Shown here: in pieces, positions 45,936 to 53,136 of the stretch | How the letters are laid out: each line of letters begins with the position of its first letter | Numbering within the stretch: the first letter of the stretch is position 1 | From: Rubrivivax sp. | GTDB lineage: Bacteria > Pseudomonadota > Gammaproteobacteria > Burkholderiales > Burkholderiaceae_C | Reading direction: 5' to 3' | DNA: 64,000 bases | Assembly (NCBI GenBank): GCA_022843905.1 | Contig: JALHMT010000001.1 | Coordinates: forward strand, 248,001 to 312,000 | Notes under the pieces: generated by a model | Told to the model about the DNA's origin: nothing | Database searches by the model: none | What the model saw: only the letters and a program-made list of their open reading frames with translations | Program-made: the position numbers and the translations under genes

Positions 45936-46007
45936 ATGAAGTCCCTTCGATCCGCCCTGCGGCTGCGCCGCTCTCCCGGCTCCACCGCCACAGGAGGTCC
46001 GCGATGA
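45936..46007 (+). CDS. 23-aa leader ORF upstream of globin
   Basis: Tiny ORF beginning MKSLRSALRLRRSP and ending TATGGPR. It has a textbook ribosome-binding site (GCAGGAGG, five to six bases before the ATG), and its stop overlaps the globin ATG as ATGA. The product is basic and lacks any recognised domain. It may be a leader peptide that feeds ribosomes to the globin start; its own last codons contain the globin ribosome-binding site AGGAGGT, so translation of the leader would affect access to that site. Coding status is inferred only from signals and overlap. Confidence 0.5.
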   Translation: MKSLRSALRLRRSPGSTATGGPR

Positions 46008-46489
46008 CGCCGGCCCGCGTGCAGCTGGTGCGCGACACCTGGGCGCTGGTGCTGCCCATCCAGCAGCAGGCCGCAGCGCTCTTCTACGAGCGTCTGTTCC
46101 AGATCGCACCCGAGGTGCAGCCTCTGTTCAGGGGCGACAAGGTCGAGCAGGGCGCCAAGCTGATGGCAGCCCTGAACACGCTGGTGCTGAGCCTGGGCCG
46201 CATGGAGCAGATGCTGCCGATGGCCCGCGAGCTGGCCATCCGCCACGTCGCCTGGGGCGTGCAGCCCGCGCATTACGAGCAGGTCGGACAGGCCCTGCTG
46301 TGGACGCTGCGAAAGGGCCTGGGCGATGCGGCCACGCCCGAGGTCATGTCAGGCTGGGCCGAGGCCTACGGCGAACTGTCGGGCGCGATGAAGGCGGCAG
46401 CATACGGCGACGCACCGCCGTCCGCGACGGCGGCGGCCCACGCGAAAGTGCATCGATCCTCCGAGGCCGAGTCTGGAGAACGCTCATGA
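46004..46489 (+). CDS. Single-domain globin (flavohemoglobin/Vitreoscilla-type)
   Basis: 161-aa haem protein with the globin fold of bacterial single-domain haemoglobins. The proximal His is His81 in AIRHVAWGVQPAHYEQVG, and the B10 Tyr is Tyr28 in ALFYERLF. The position aligned to E7 Gln of flavohaemoglobins appears to be Lys52. No reductase domain is attached. A tail of about 25 polar residues follows the last helix. Likely roles are O2 or NO binding or redox sensing. It overlaps small ORFs on both sides (ATGA) and has a perfect AGGAGGT site. Confidence 0.88.
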   Translation: MTPARVQLVRDTWALVLPIQQQAAALFYERLFQIAPEVQPLFRGDKVEQGAKLMAALNTLVLSLGRMEQMLPMARELAIRHVAWGVQPAHYEQVGQALLWTLRKGLGDAATPEVMSGWAEAYGELSGAMKAAAYGDAPPSATAAAHAKVHRSSEAESGERS

Positions 46490-46590
46490 GCACAGCCCAC
46501 GGCGCGGCGCTGGCGCTGTCCAGCCGGATCCGGCCCTGGCCCTGCTGGCCTGCCGCCGCTGCCGCCCGGCGACGCAGGGGGGGCCGATGA
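46486..46590 (+). CDS. 34-aa small ORF in the globin chain
   Basis: Begins MSTAHGAALALSSRIRPWPC and ends in an Arg-rich tail. Its ATG overlaps the globin stop and its stop overlaps the next ATG. GGAGA lies about six bases upstream of its start. No family is recognisable. The unbroken ATGA chain supports translation, but the sequence itself gives no evidence of function. Confidence 0.4.
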   Translation: MSTAHGAALALSSRIRPWPCWPAAAAARRRRGGR

Positions 46591-46865
46591 ACGGCCTGGG
46601 CGCCGTGCGCCTGCTGCAGGGGCTGGGCCTGCATGCCGTGGCCGAGTGGATGCTGCGCCGGCGATTGCGCCGCGCTGTCGATCGCGACCTGGATCGCCTG
46701 CACTACCTGCTCGCGCTGAGCCTGGATGCGCAGGGCCGCCGGCGCGAGGCCGCCGCCTGTTACGCGCGGGCGATGGACGGTGCGCTGGCGCCCTTGCTCG
46801 ACGCGCAGCACGCCAGGGCTGACCCCGCCCAGGGCACGCAGACGCTGCAGCGGCGGGCATACTAG
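46587..46865 (+). CDS. Small TPR-like hypothetical protein
   Basis: 92-aa protein, mostly helical. The stretch LHYLLALSLDAQGRRREAAACYARAM looks like one tetratricopeptide unit. A purine-rich AGGGGGGG precedes the ATG, which overlaps the stop of the 34-aa ORF. It has no signal peptide. Position as last member of the globin chain suggests a helper or interaction role; nothing more can be said. Confidence 0.6.
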   Translation: MNGLGAVRLLQGLGLHAVAEWMLRRRLRRAVDRDLDRLHYLLALSLDAQGRRREAAACYARAMDGALAPLLDAQHARADPAQGTQTLQRRAY

Positions 46866-46911
46866 GCGCCCCCGGCCCGGCCGGGCTTACCAGCCACGGT
46901 CCCCTATTGGC

Positions 46912-47616
46912 ATGCAGCTTTCGCAGATCCTCTTCACCCAGGGCTTCGGCACCCGGCGCGAGTGCGCCGGGCTCGTCGCGCTGGGAGCGGTCAGGGTCGG
47001 CGGCGAGGTGGTGGACGATCCGGCCGCCGACTTCGCGCCGGCCGGCCTGGTGCTCACCATCGACGGCGTCGACTGGCCGGTGCACGCCAAGGCCGTGGTG
47101 CTGCTGCACAAGCCCGCGGGCTACGAGTGTTCGGCCCGGCCCAAGCACTGGCCCAGCATCCTGTCGCTGCTGCCCAGCCCCCTGCGCACGCGCGGCCTGC
47201 AGCCGGTGGGCCGGCTCGACCAGGACACCACCGGCGCGCTGCTGCTCACCGACGATGGCGCCTTGATCCACCGCCTGACGCATCCGAAGCGCCATGTGGC
47301 CAAGGTTTACGAGGTCGGCACCGCACGCCCGGTGGAGCCGGCCCAGGTCGAACGGCTGCTGGCCGGCGTGGTGCTCGACGACGACCCGGCGCCAGTGCGC
47401 GCCGCCGCTGCCGAGGCCACCGGTGAATGTGCGCTGCGGCTGGTGCTCACCGAAGGCAAGTACCACCAAGTCAAGCGCATGCTGGCGGCGGTGGGCAATC
47501 ACGTCGAGACCCTGCACCGCAGCCGCATCGGGCCGATCGAACTGCCGACCGGACTGAAGCCGGGGCAGTGGTGCTGGATCGACCCGGCGCTGGCCGAGCC
47601 CGGTGCGGGCGGCTGA
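46912..47616 (+). CDS. 16S rRNA pseudouridine synthase, RsuA/RluB/E/F family
   Basis: 234-aa RNA-modifying enzyme. An N-terminal S4-like RNA-binding domain is visible (SQILFTQGFGTRREC, GAVRVGGEVVDDP), followed by the catalytic motif GRLDQDTTGALLLTDDG, whose first Asp is the catalytic residue. KVYEVGTARPV and GKYHQVKRMLAAVGNHVETLHR close the fold. This layout matches RsuA, which modifies U516 of 16S rRNA; RluE/F-type targets are the alternative. It is separated from the globin chain by 46 bases. Confidence 0.9.
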   Translation: MQLSQILFTQGFGTRRECAGLVALGAVRVGGEVVDDPAADFAPAGLVLTIDGVDWPVHAKAVVLLHKPAGYECSARPKHWPSILSLLPSPLRTRGLQPVGRLDQDTTGALLLTDDGALIHRLTHPKRHVAKVYEVGTARPVEPAQVERLLAGVVLDDDPAPVRAAAAEATGECALRLVLTEGKYHQVKRMLAAVGNHVETLHRSRIGPIELPTGLKPGQWCWIDPALAEPGAGG

Positions 47617-47844
47617 CCGGCACGGCCGGCAGCGTCAGCCGCTGCGTGGGGGCGGGCCTTCGTCCAGCAGGTGGGCGGCTACCGCAGCCCGGGTTGCGAG
47701 GTGATCGTGCACCTGCCCAAGCTGTTCCGCCCGCCGCTGACCGTCCGCCAAGGTCCGGCGCCCCGGCGATGAGACGAGGCGACAGCCAAGGTCCGTATCA
47801 TCTTCGGATGCGATGGAACTGCTGGGGCCGGCACGCAGGCCGTG

Positions 47845-48420
47845 ATGCCGATGTCGGCCGGCGCTGAAGACGACGAACTGCTGGTGCAGCGCTGCCAGCG
47901 CGGTGACGCCGCGGCGTGGACGGTGCTGGTGGAGCGCTACCAGCGTCTGGTGTATGCCGTGGCCTGCCGGGCCGGGCTTGACGAACATGCCGCGGCCGAC
48001 GTCTTCCAGACGGTGTTCTCGCGCCTGGTCGAGCACCTGACCCGCATCCGCCAGGCCGACCGCCTGCAGGCCTGGATCGTCACCACCGCCAAGCGGGAGA
48101 CGCTGGCGCAGCTGCGGCGCCTGAAGCGCACCACCTCGCTGACGCCCTTGTCCGAGGGCGACGATGCCGAGGAATTCGACGTGGCCGACGACTCGCCGAT
48201 CGCCGAAGCCGCGCTCGAGGAGCTGCAGCAGCTGCACCTGCTGCGCCAGGGCCTGGAACGCCTGGACGCGCGCTGCCGCGACCTGCTGCTGCTGGTGTTC
48301 CGCGAAGACGGCGATGCGCTGCCCTACGACGAGGTGGCGCGCCGCCTGGGCATGCCGGTGGGCAGCATCGGGCCGACCCGCTCGCGCTGCCTGGGCAAGC
48401 TGCGCAGCCTGGTCGGCTGA
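47845..48420 (+). CDS. ECF-type RNA polymerase sigma factor
   Basis: About 191-aa sigma-70 family factor. Region 2 is seen in GDAAAWTVLVERYQRLVYAVA and DVFQTVFSRLVEHLTRI, and region 4 in LDARCRDLLLLVF through YDEVARRLGMPVGSIGPTRSRCLGKLR. No region 1 or 3 lies between them, as in ECF factors. GTG at 47842 or ATG at 47851 are alternative starts. No anti-sigma factor with a membrane helix is adjacent; the next gene encodes a small soluble protein. Confidence 0.88.
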   Translation: MPMSAGAEDDELLVQRCQRGDAAAWTVLVERYQRLVYAVACRAGLDEHAAADVFQTVFSRLVEHLTRIRQADRLQAWIVTTAKRETLAQLRRLKRTTSLTPLSEGDDAEEFDVADDSPIAEAALEELQQLHLLRQGLERLDARCRDLLLLVFREDGDALPYDEVARRLGMPVGSIGPTRSRCLGKLRSLVG

Positions 48421-48517
48421 ACGTCGGCGCCTCGGCCGGCGCGACAAATTGTCGCCCGGGCATGTATCTGGCCCGGCCGCGCCGGCTCTGTCGGGCACAG
48501 CCCCCACCCGGCCCGTC

Positions 48518-49036
48518 ATGAAGCCCCTCCACCTCAGCAGCGACATCGAGTTCGACCGCCTGGCCGGCCAGGCGATCCGCCTGCCCGATGCGCCGCACCG
48601 CCTGGTGCGGCATGCGGTGGGCTTGTGGGCTGCCCGGCCGGCCGCCAACGGTCTGCGCGCCGGGGCCGATCGCCTGCGCCGTTGCATCGTCGCCACCCTC
48701 AGCTTCGACAGCGCGGCCACCAGCGGCCTCGCGCTGGGCATGCGCGGCGGCGCCGACGCGGCCCGGCAACTGGTCTGCAGCACGCCGGTCTGCGACATCG
48801 ACCTGCGCGTGGCCGCGTCGGCCGGCAGCTTCCACATCAGCGGCCAGGTGCTGGGCTGCGAGCCCGGCGCCGAGCTGCTGCTGGTGGCCAGCGGCCCGCA
48901 GGGCCTCGAGCGCTTCGCCACCGTCGATGCCCTGGGCGAGTTCCGCCTCGCCGATCTGGCCCGCGGCTGCCATCGCTTGACCCTGCGCGGCCCAGGCGAC
49001 GACATCGTGCTGCCCACGATCGAGCTCGGCGCCTGA
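48518..49036 (+). CDS. Hypothetical protein following the ECF sigma factor
   Basis: 172 aa, no membrane helix or signal peptide. The N-terminal half is helical and Arg/Ala-rich (FDRLAGQAIRLPDAPHRLVRH). The C-terminal half looks like a beta-sandwich with FHISGQVLGCEPGAELLLVA and VDALGEFRLADLARG, reminiscent of carboxypeptidase-regulatory-like domains. It starts 97 bases after the sigma gene. Its position suggests a partner or regulator of that sigma factor, but no known anti-sigma motif is present. Confidence 0.65.
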   Translation: MKPLHLSSDIEFDRLAGQAIRLPDAPHRLVRHAVGLWAARPAANGLRAGADRLRRCIVATLSFDSAATSGLALGMRGGADAARQLVCSTPVCDIDLRVAASAGSFHISGQVLGCEPGAELLLVASGPQGLERFATVDALGEFRLADLARGCHRLTLRGPGDDIVLPTIELGA

Positions 49037-49132
49037 TCCTGAGCACCCAGTCCGGCGCGCCGCCCGGCGGCGCCCTCGGCCCGTTCCTGTCCATCGTCCC
49101 GTGACTCGCTAACTTTCAAAATGTGACGTATC

Positions 49133-49147
49133 TGGCATCTGCCTCGC
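49133..49147 (+). promoter_or_regulatory. Candidate sigma-54 promoter of the glycan operon
   Basis: TGGCATCTGCCTCGC has the invariant GG and GC separated by ten bases and fits the -24/-12 consensus TGGCAC-N5-TTGC at most informative positions. It lies about 40 bases before the first glycosyltransferase ATG, leaving a leader of about 30 bases. No activator gene is seen nearby. Confidence 0.4.
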
Positions 49148-49188
49148 CGCTCTGTCCTTCGTGACAACGCCATGACAAGGCAGCCCCG

Positions 49189-50514
49189 ATGAAACGCGTC
49201 CTGATCTACTCGCACGACACCTTCGGCCTCGGCAACATCCGCCGCATGCTGGAGGTCGCGCGCCACCTGGTGAGCAGCTCGCCCGAGGTCTCGGTGCTGG
49301 TGATCACCGGTTCGCCGATGCTGCATGCCTTCCGCATCCCGGCCGGCATCGACTACGTCAAACTGCCCTGCCTGTCGCGCAACGTCGAAGGCCGCTACGC
49401 CGCGCGCTCGCTCGACCTGTCGCTCGAAGCCACCGTGCGCCTGCGCGCCAACATCATCCGCAGCGCCATCGCCGACTTCGAGCCCGACGTCGTGGTGGTC
49501 GACAAGAAGCCCTTCGGCGTGGAGGACGAGCTCAGCGGTGCGCTCGAGGCGCTGCCCGGTTCGCTGCACCGGCCGAAGATGGTGCTGCTGCTGCGCGACA
49601 TCCTCGACAGCCCCGAGGCCACGCGCCGCGTGTGGCGCAAGAACGGTTACTTCGAAGCCATCACCACCTACTACGACCAGGTGCTGGTGGTGGGCAGCCC
49701 CGAGGTCTTCGACCTGCGCAGCGAATACGACTTCCCGCCGTTCGCGGCGGCGAAGGTGCGCTTCTGCGGCTACATCGCCCGCGAGTCCGGCCGCCAGGGC
49801 CGCGACGCACTGCGGCGGCAGCTCGGCGTGGGCGAATCGCAGCCTCTGGTGCTGGTCACCCCGGGCGGCGGCGAGGACGGCTTCGGTCTCGTCGACAACG
49901 CGCTGCGTGCGCTGGCGTCGATGCCGGCGGCGCTGCGCCCGCGCACCCACATCGTCTGCGGGCCCGAGATGGCCGAGGCACAACGCCAGCACGTCGCCGC
50001 GGCTGCCGCCGCCTTGCCCGGTGTCACGCACCAGGACTTCTGCGACGACATGATGGGCATGCAGTCGGCCGCGGACGTGGTGCTGGCCATGGGCGGCTAC
50101 AACACGGTGTGCGAGCTGCTGAGCTGCGGTCGGCGCGCGCTGATCGTGCCGCGCATCAGGCCCGGTCAGGAGCAGAACATCCGCGCCGAGCGCATGGCCG
50201 CGCTGGGCCTGCTGGCCATGCTGCACCCCGACCGGCTCACGCCGTGTGCACTGGCGCACGCGCTGCTGGAGCAGGTGGCCGCGTGGCGACAGGGCATCCC
50301 GCTGCCTCGCCTGCGCACGTTGCACGGGCTGGAGCAGGCCACCGCCGCCTTGTGCGAACTGATGGACCTGGCCTTGCCGCGACAGGTGGCGCCGGTGCAG
50401 ATCGCCGTGCCGCTGGCTGCCGCGCCGATCGCTGCGGCCCGGGGCGTACGCCGCGCGGCGCGTGTGCGCGTGATGAACGGCCGCGGCTTCACCGAAGCAC
50501 GGGTGGCCGCATGA
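49189..50514 (+). CDS. MurG-like glycosyltransferase (GT28-type fold)
   Basis: 441-aa cytoplasmic glycosyltransferase with GT-B fold. The N-terminal acceptor domain begins RVLIYSHDTFGLGNIRRM; the C-terminal nucleotide-sugar domain has LVTPGGGEDGFG and AMGGYNTVCELLSCGRRALIVPR followed by GQEQNIRAERM, the GT28/MurG donor motif. About 60 extra residues rich in Ala/Val/Arg trail the fold. First gene of a ten-gene operon; its stop overlaps the next ATG. Confidence 0.88.
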   Translation: MKRVLIYSHDTFGLGNIRRMLEVARHLVSSSPEVSVLVITGSPMLHAFRIPAGIDYVKLPCLSRNVEGRYAARSLDLSLEATVRLRANIIRSAIADFEPDVVVVDKKPFGVEDELSGALEALPGSLHRPKMVLLLRDILDSPEATRRVWRKNGYFEAITTYYDQVLVVGSPEVFDLRSEYDFPPFAAAKVRFCGYIARESGRQGRDALRRQLGVGESQPLVLVTPGGGEDGFGLVDNALRALASMPAALRPRTHIVCGPEMAEAQRQHVAAAAAALPGVTHQDFCDDMMGMQSAADVVLAMGGYNTVCELLSCGRRALIVPRIRPGQEQNIRAERMAALGLLAMLHPDRLTPCALAHALLEQVAAWRQGIPLPRLRTLHGLEQATAALCELMDLALPRQVAPVQIAVPLAAAPIAAARGVRRAARVRVMNGRGFTEARVAA

Positions 50515-51761
50515 ACGGCCACCACGACGTGAGCCGCCCCCTGGGCATGCTGGTCAAGACCTGGCCCAAGCTGTCGGAGACCTTCATTCTCGAAGAGGTG
50601 CTGGGCCTGGAGCGCCAGGGCGTGAAGCTGGCGATGTATGCGCTGGAAGCGCCCAGCGACGACGTGCGCCACGGTGCCGTCGACCGCGTGCGCGCGCCGG
50701 TCAGCCACGTGCCGCCAGCCCGGCTGCGCCATGCCCCGGCCTTCCTGCTGCGTCACCTGCAGCTGCTGGTGAGCGAGCCGCTGGCCTGGGGTCGCACCCT
50801 GTCGGCCGCGCTGCGCCGCGGACGGTCCGGCCGCATCGACTTCCTGCGCGCCGGCTGGCTGGCCGTGCAGATGCAGCGCGACGGCGTGGCGCACCTGCAC
50901 AGCCACTTCATCAGCGCACCGGCCGACATCGCCGAGCTGGCCGCGGCGCTGGCGTGCCAGCCGTTCTCGATCTCGGCCCACGCCAAGGACATCTACACCT
51001 CGAAGCCGCAGGACCTCAAGCGCAAGATGATGGGCGCGCAGTTCACCGTGAGCTGCACCGAGTTCAACGTGCAGACGCTGCGCGAGATCGCGCCGCAGGC
51101 CGTGGTGCAGCGCATGTACCACGGCATCGACCACCAGGTCTTCCACCCGCTGCGCCGCGAGCCGTCACCCGGCGAGTTGCCGCTGCTGCTGGCCGTGGGC
51201 CGCCTGCGCGCCAAGAAGGGCCTGGACACCCTGATCGAGGCCTGTGCCCTTCTGCAGCAGCGCGGTGTGCCCTTCCGATGCGAGATCGTGGGCTACGGCG
51301 AAGAGCGCGACCGCCTGGAAGCGCACATCGTGCAGCGCGGGCTGGTCGGCCGCATCGTGCTGCCGGGCAAGCTCACACGCGAACAGGTGATCGCCCGCTA
51401 CGCACGCACGGCGGTCTTCGTGCAGCCCTCGCGCATCACCGCCGATGGCGACCGCGACGGCATCCCCAACGTGCTGCTGGAGGCCCTGGCGATGGCGCTG
51501 CCGGTGGTCGCCACGCGCGTCTCGGGCATTCCGGAGGTGGTGCGGCACCAGCACAACGGCCTGCTGGTCGAGCCCGACGACCCCGCCGCCCTGGCCGACC
51601 AGATCGCCTGGCTGCTGGTGCACCGCGAAGAGGCGGCGATGTTCGGCCGGGTGGGCCGCGCCACCGTCATCGACGCTTTCGACAACGACCGCAATCTGCA
51701 GGTGCTGACGCGCCTGCTGGAGCATTCCCATGAACACTGCACGCACTGCGCCGCGGCCTGA
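50511..51761 (+). CDS. GT4-family glycosyltransferase (WcaL-like), first of two
   Basis: 416-aa GT-B enzyme. The N terminus has KTWPKLSETFILEEV, characteristic of the colanic-acid WcaL-type GT4 group; the C-terminal donor domain has LLAVGRLRAKKGLDTLIEA and the E-x7-E motif in DGIPNVLLEALAMALPVVAT. Ends in HEHCTHCAAA, a small Cys/His-rich tail. ATGA overlap upstream; overlaps the next gene by 32 bases. Confidence 0.9.
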   Translation: MNGHHDVSRPLGMLVKTWPKLSETFILEEVLGLERQGVKLAMYALEAPSDDVRHGAVDRVRAPVSHVPPARLRHAPAFLLRHLQLLVSEPLAWGRTLSAALRRGRSGRIDFLRAGWLAVQMQRDGVAHLHSHFISAPADIAELAAALACQPFSISAHAKDIYTSKPQDLKRKMMGAQFTVSCTEFNVQTLREIAPQAVVQRMYHGIDHQVFHPLRREPSPGELPLLLAVGRLRAKKGLDTLIEACALLQQRGVPFRCEIVGYGEERDRLEAHIVQRGLVGRIVLPGKLTREQVIARYARTAVFVQPSRITADGDRDGIPNVLLEALAMALPVVATRVSGIPEVVRHQHNGLLVEPDDPAALADQIAWLLVHREEAAMFGRVGRATVIDAFDNDRNLQVLTRLLEHSHEHCTHCAAA

Positions 51762-53136
51762 GGCGCCGATGCGCGCTCCGAACGATGCGCTGCCGCGCGT
51801 CGCCTACGTGATGAACGGCTTTCCGCGCCTGTCGGAGACCTTCATCGCCCACGAGATCCACCAGCTCGAACGGCTGGGCCTGGGGCTGCGCCTGTTCTCG
51901 GTGAAGCGCGAGGACGAGCCGCACGTGCACCCGGTGGTGTCGCAGATCGCCGCGCCGCTGGCCTACCTGCCCGACGCCAGCTCGCTGTCTGGCACGGCGC
52001 TGTCGCGCTGGCTGGTCGACAACGTGCCCACCTTCTGGCCCGCGCACGCCGAGCTGCTGCGCCGCCACCCGCTGCGCTGGGTGCGCACGCTGGCCAGTGC
52101 CGCGGCGCTGGCCTGGCGCCACCGCAAGACCGAAGACGGCAGCTTGCGGCTGCGCAAGGTCTTCCTGAAGGAGTTCCTGCAGGCCGGCCACATCGCGGCC
52201 GCGGTGCTGCGTGCCGGCGACGTGGGCCACCTGCACGGCCACTTCTGCCATGGCGTGGCCACCATCACCTGGATGGCCAGCCGCCTGACCGGCCTGCCGT
52301 TCAGCTTCACCGCGCACGCCAAGGACATCTACCAGGCCGAGCTCAATCCCGGCCGGCTGCTCGAACGAAAGATGGGCGCGGCGCGCTTCGTGGCCACCTG
52401 CACCTGCGCCAATGCCGAGGTGCTGAGCGCGCGCCACCCGCGGCCCTGCGAGGTGCACACCATCTATCACGGGCTGGACACCGACGTGTTCGCGCCCAGC
52501 CGCCAGGCCTGGCCTGCCGTGCCGGTGCTGCTGTCGGTGGGCCGCTTCGTCGAGAAGAAGGGCTTCGATGTGCTGGTCGCCGCCTGCGCTGCGCTGCGCT
52601 CGCGCGGACTGCCGTTCCGCTGCGTCATCGTCGGTGAAGGTGGCCCGGCGCTGGCCGGCATCGAGGCCCAGGTCGCCGCTGCGGGCCTGCAGGACGTGGT
52701 CGAGCTGCGCGGGCCGATGACGCAGGACGCGCTGCGCGAGGTCTACCGCCAGGCGCACGTCTTCGCCTTGCCCTGCCAGGTGATGGAAGACGGCGACCGC
52801 GACGGCTTTCCCAACGTGCTGGCCGAGGCCATGGCCATGGGCATCCCGGTGGTCAGCACGCGCATCTCGGGCATCCCCGAGATGATCGACGACGGCCACC
52901 ACGGCCTGCTCGTGGAAAGCCGCGACGTCGCGTCGCTGGCCGACGCGCTGAGCCGCCTGCTGACCGACACCACGCTGCACGCGCGCCTGTCGCTGGCCGC
53001 CCGCGAGCGCATCTGCGAACGCTTCGACTCCCGCCGCACCACGGTGGCGCTGCGCGACCTCTTCGTGCAGCAGCTGCAGGCGCGCGCACAGCGCCCGGCG
53101 GCCCCCCTGCGCGCGGCCGGCGAGGCACGGGCATGA
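51730..53136 (+). CDS. GT4-family glycosyltransferase (WcaL-like), second of two
   Basis: 468-aa paralogue of the preceding enzyme: NGFPRLSETFIAHEI, HLHGHFCHGVATI, SAHAKDIY-like TAHAKDIYQAE, LLSVGRFVEKKGFDVLVAA and DGFPNVLAEAMAMGIPVVST with the E-x7-E motif. The chosen ATG has GGAG eight bases upstream and lies inside the previous gene; MRAPND at 51769 is a possible alternative. The two probably add successive sugars of one repeat unit. Confidence 0.88.
   Translation: MNTARTAPRPEAPMRAPNDALPRVAYVMNGFPRLSETFIAHEIHQLERLGLGLRLFSVKREDEPHVHPVVSQIAAPLAYLPDASSLSGTALSRWLVDNVPTFWPAHAELLRRHPLRWVRTLASAAALAWRHRKTEDGSLRLRKVFLKEFLQAGHIAAAVLRAGDVGHLHGHFCHGVATITWMASRLTGLPFSFTAHAKDIYQAELNPGRLLERKMGAARFVATCTCANAEVLSARHPRPCEVHTIYHGLDTDVFAPSRQAWPAVPVLLSVGRFVEKKGFDVLVAACAALRSRGLPFRCVIVGEGGPALAGIEAQVAAAGLQDVVELRGPMTQDALREVYRQAHVFALPCQVMEDGDRDGFPNVLAEAMAMGIPVVSTRISGIPEMIDDGHHGLLVESRDVASLADALSRLLTDTTLHARLSLAARERICERFDSRRTTVALRDLFVQQLQARAQRPAAPLRAAGEARA

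Noticed and set aside
47640..47772. Open stretch encoding a segment like YRSPGCEVIVHLPKLFRPP ending in TGA
   Set aside because: It looked like the tail of a lost gene, but there is no start, no recognisable family and no matching upstream part, so I cannot support a pseudogene call.
49120..49140. CRP-like TGTGA half-site before the glycan operon
   Set aside because: Only one half is present; the expected TCACA arm at the right spacing is missing.
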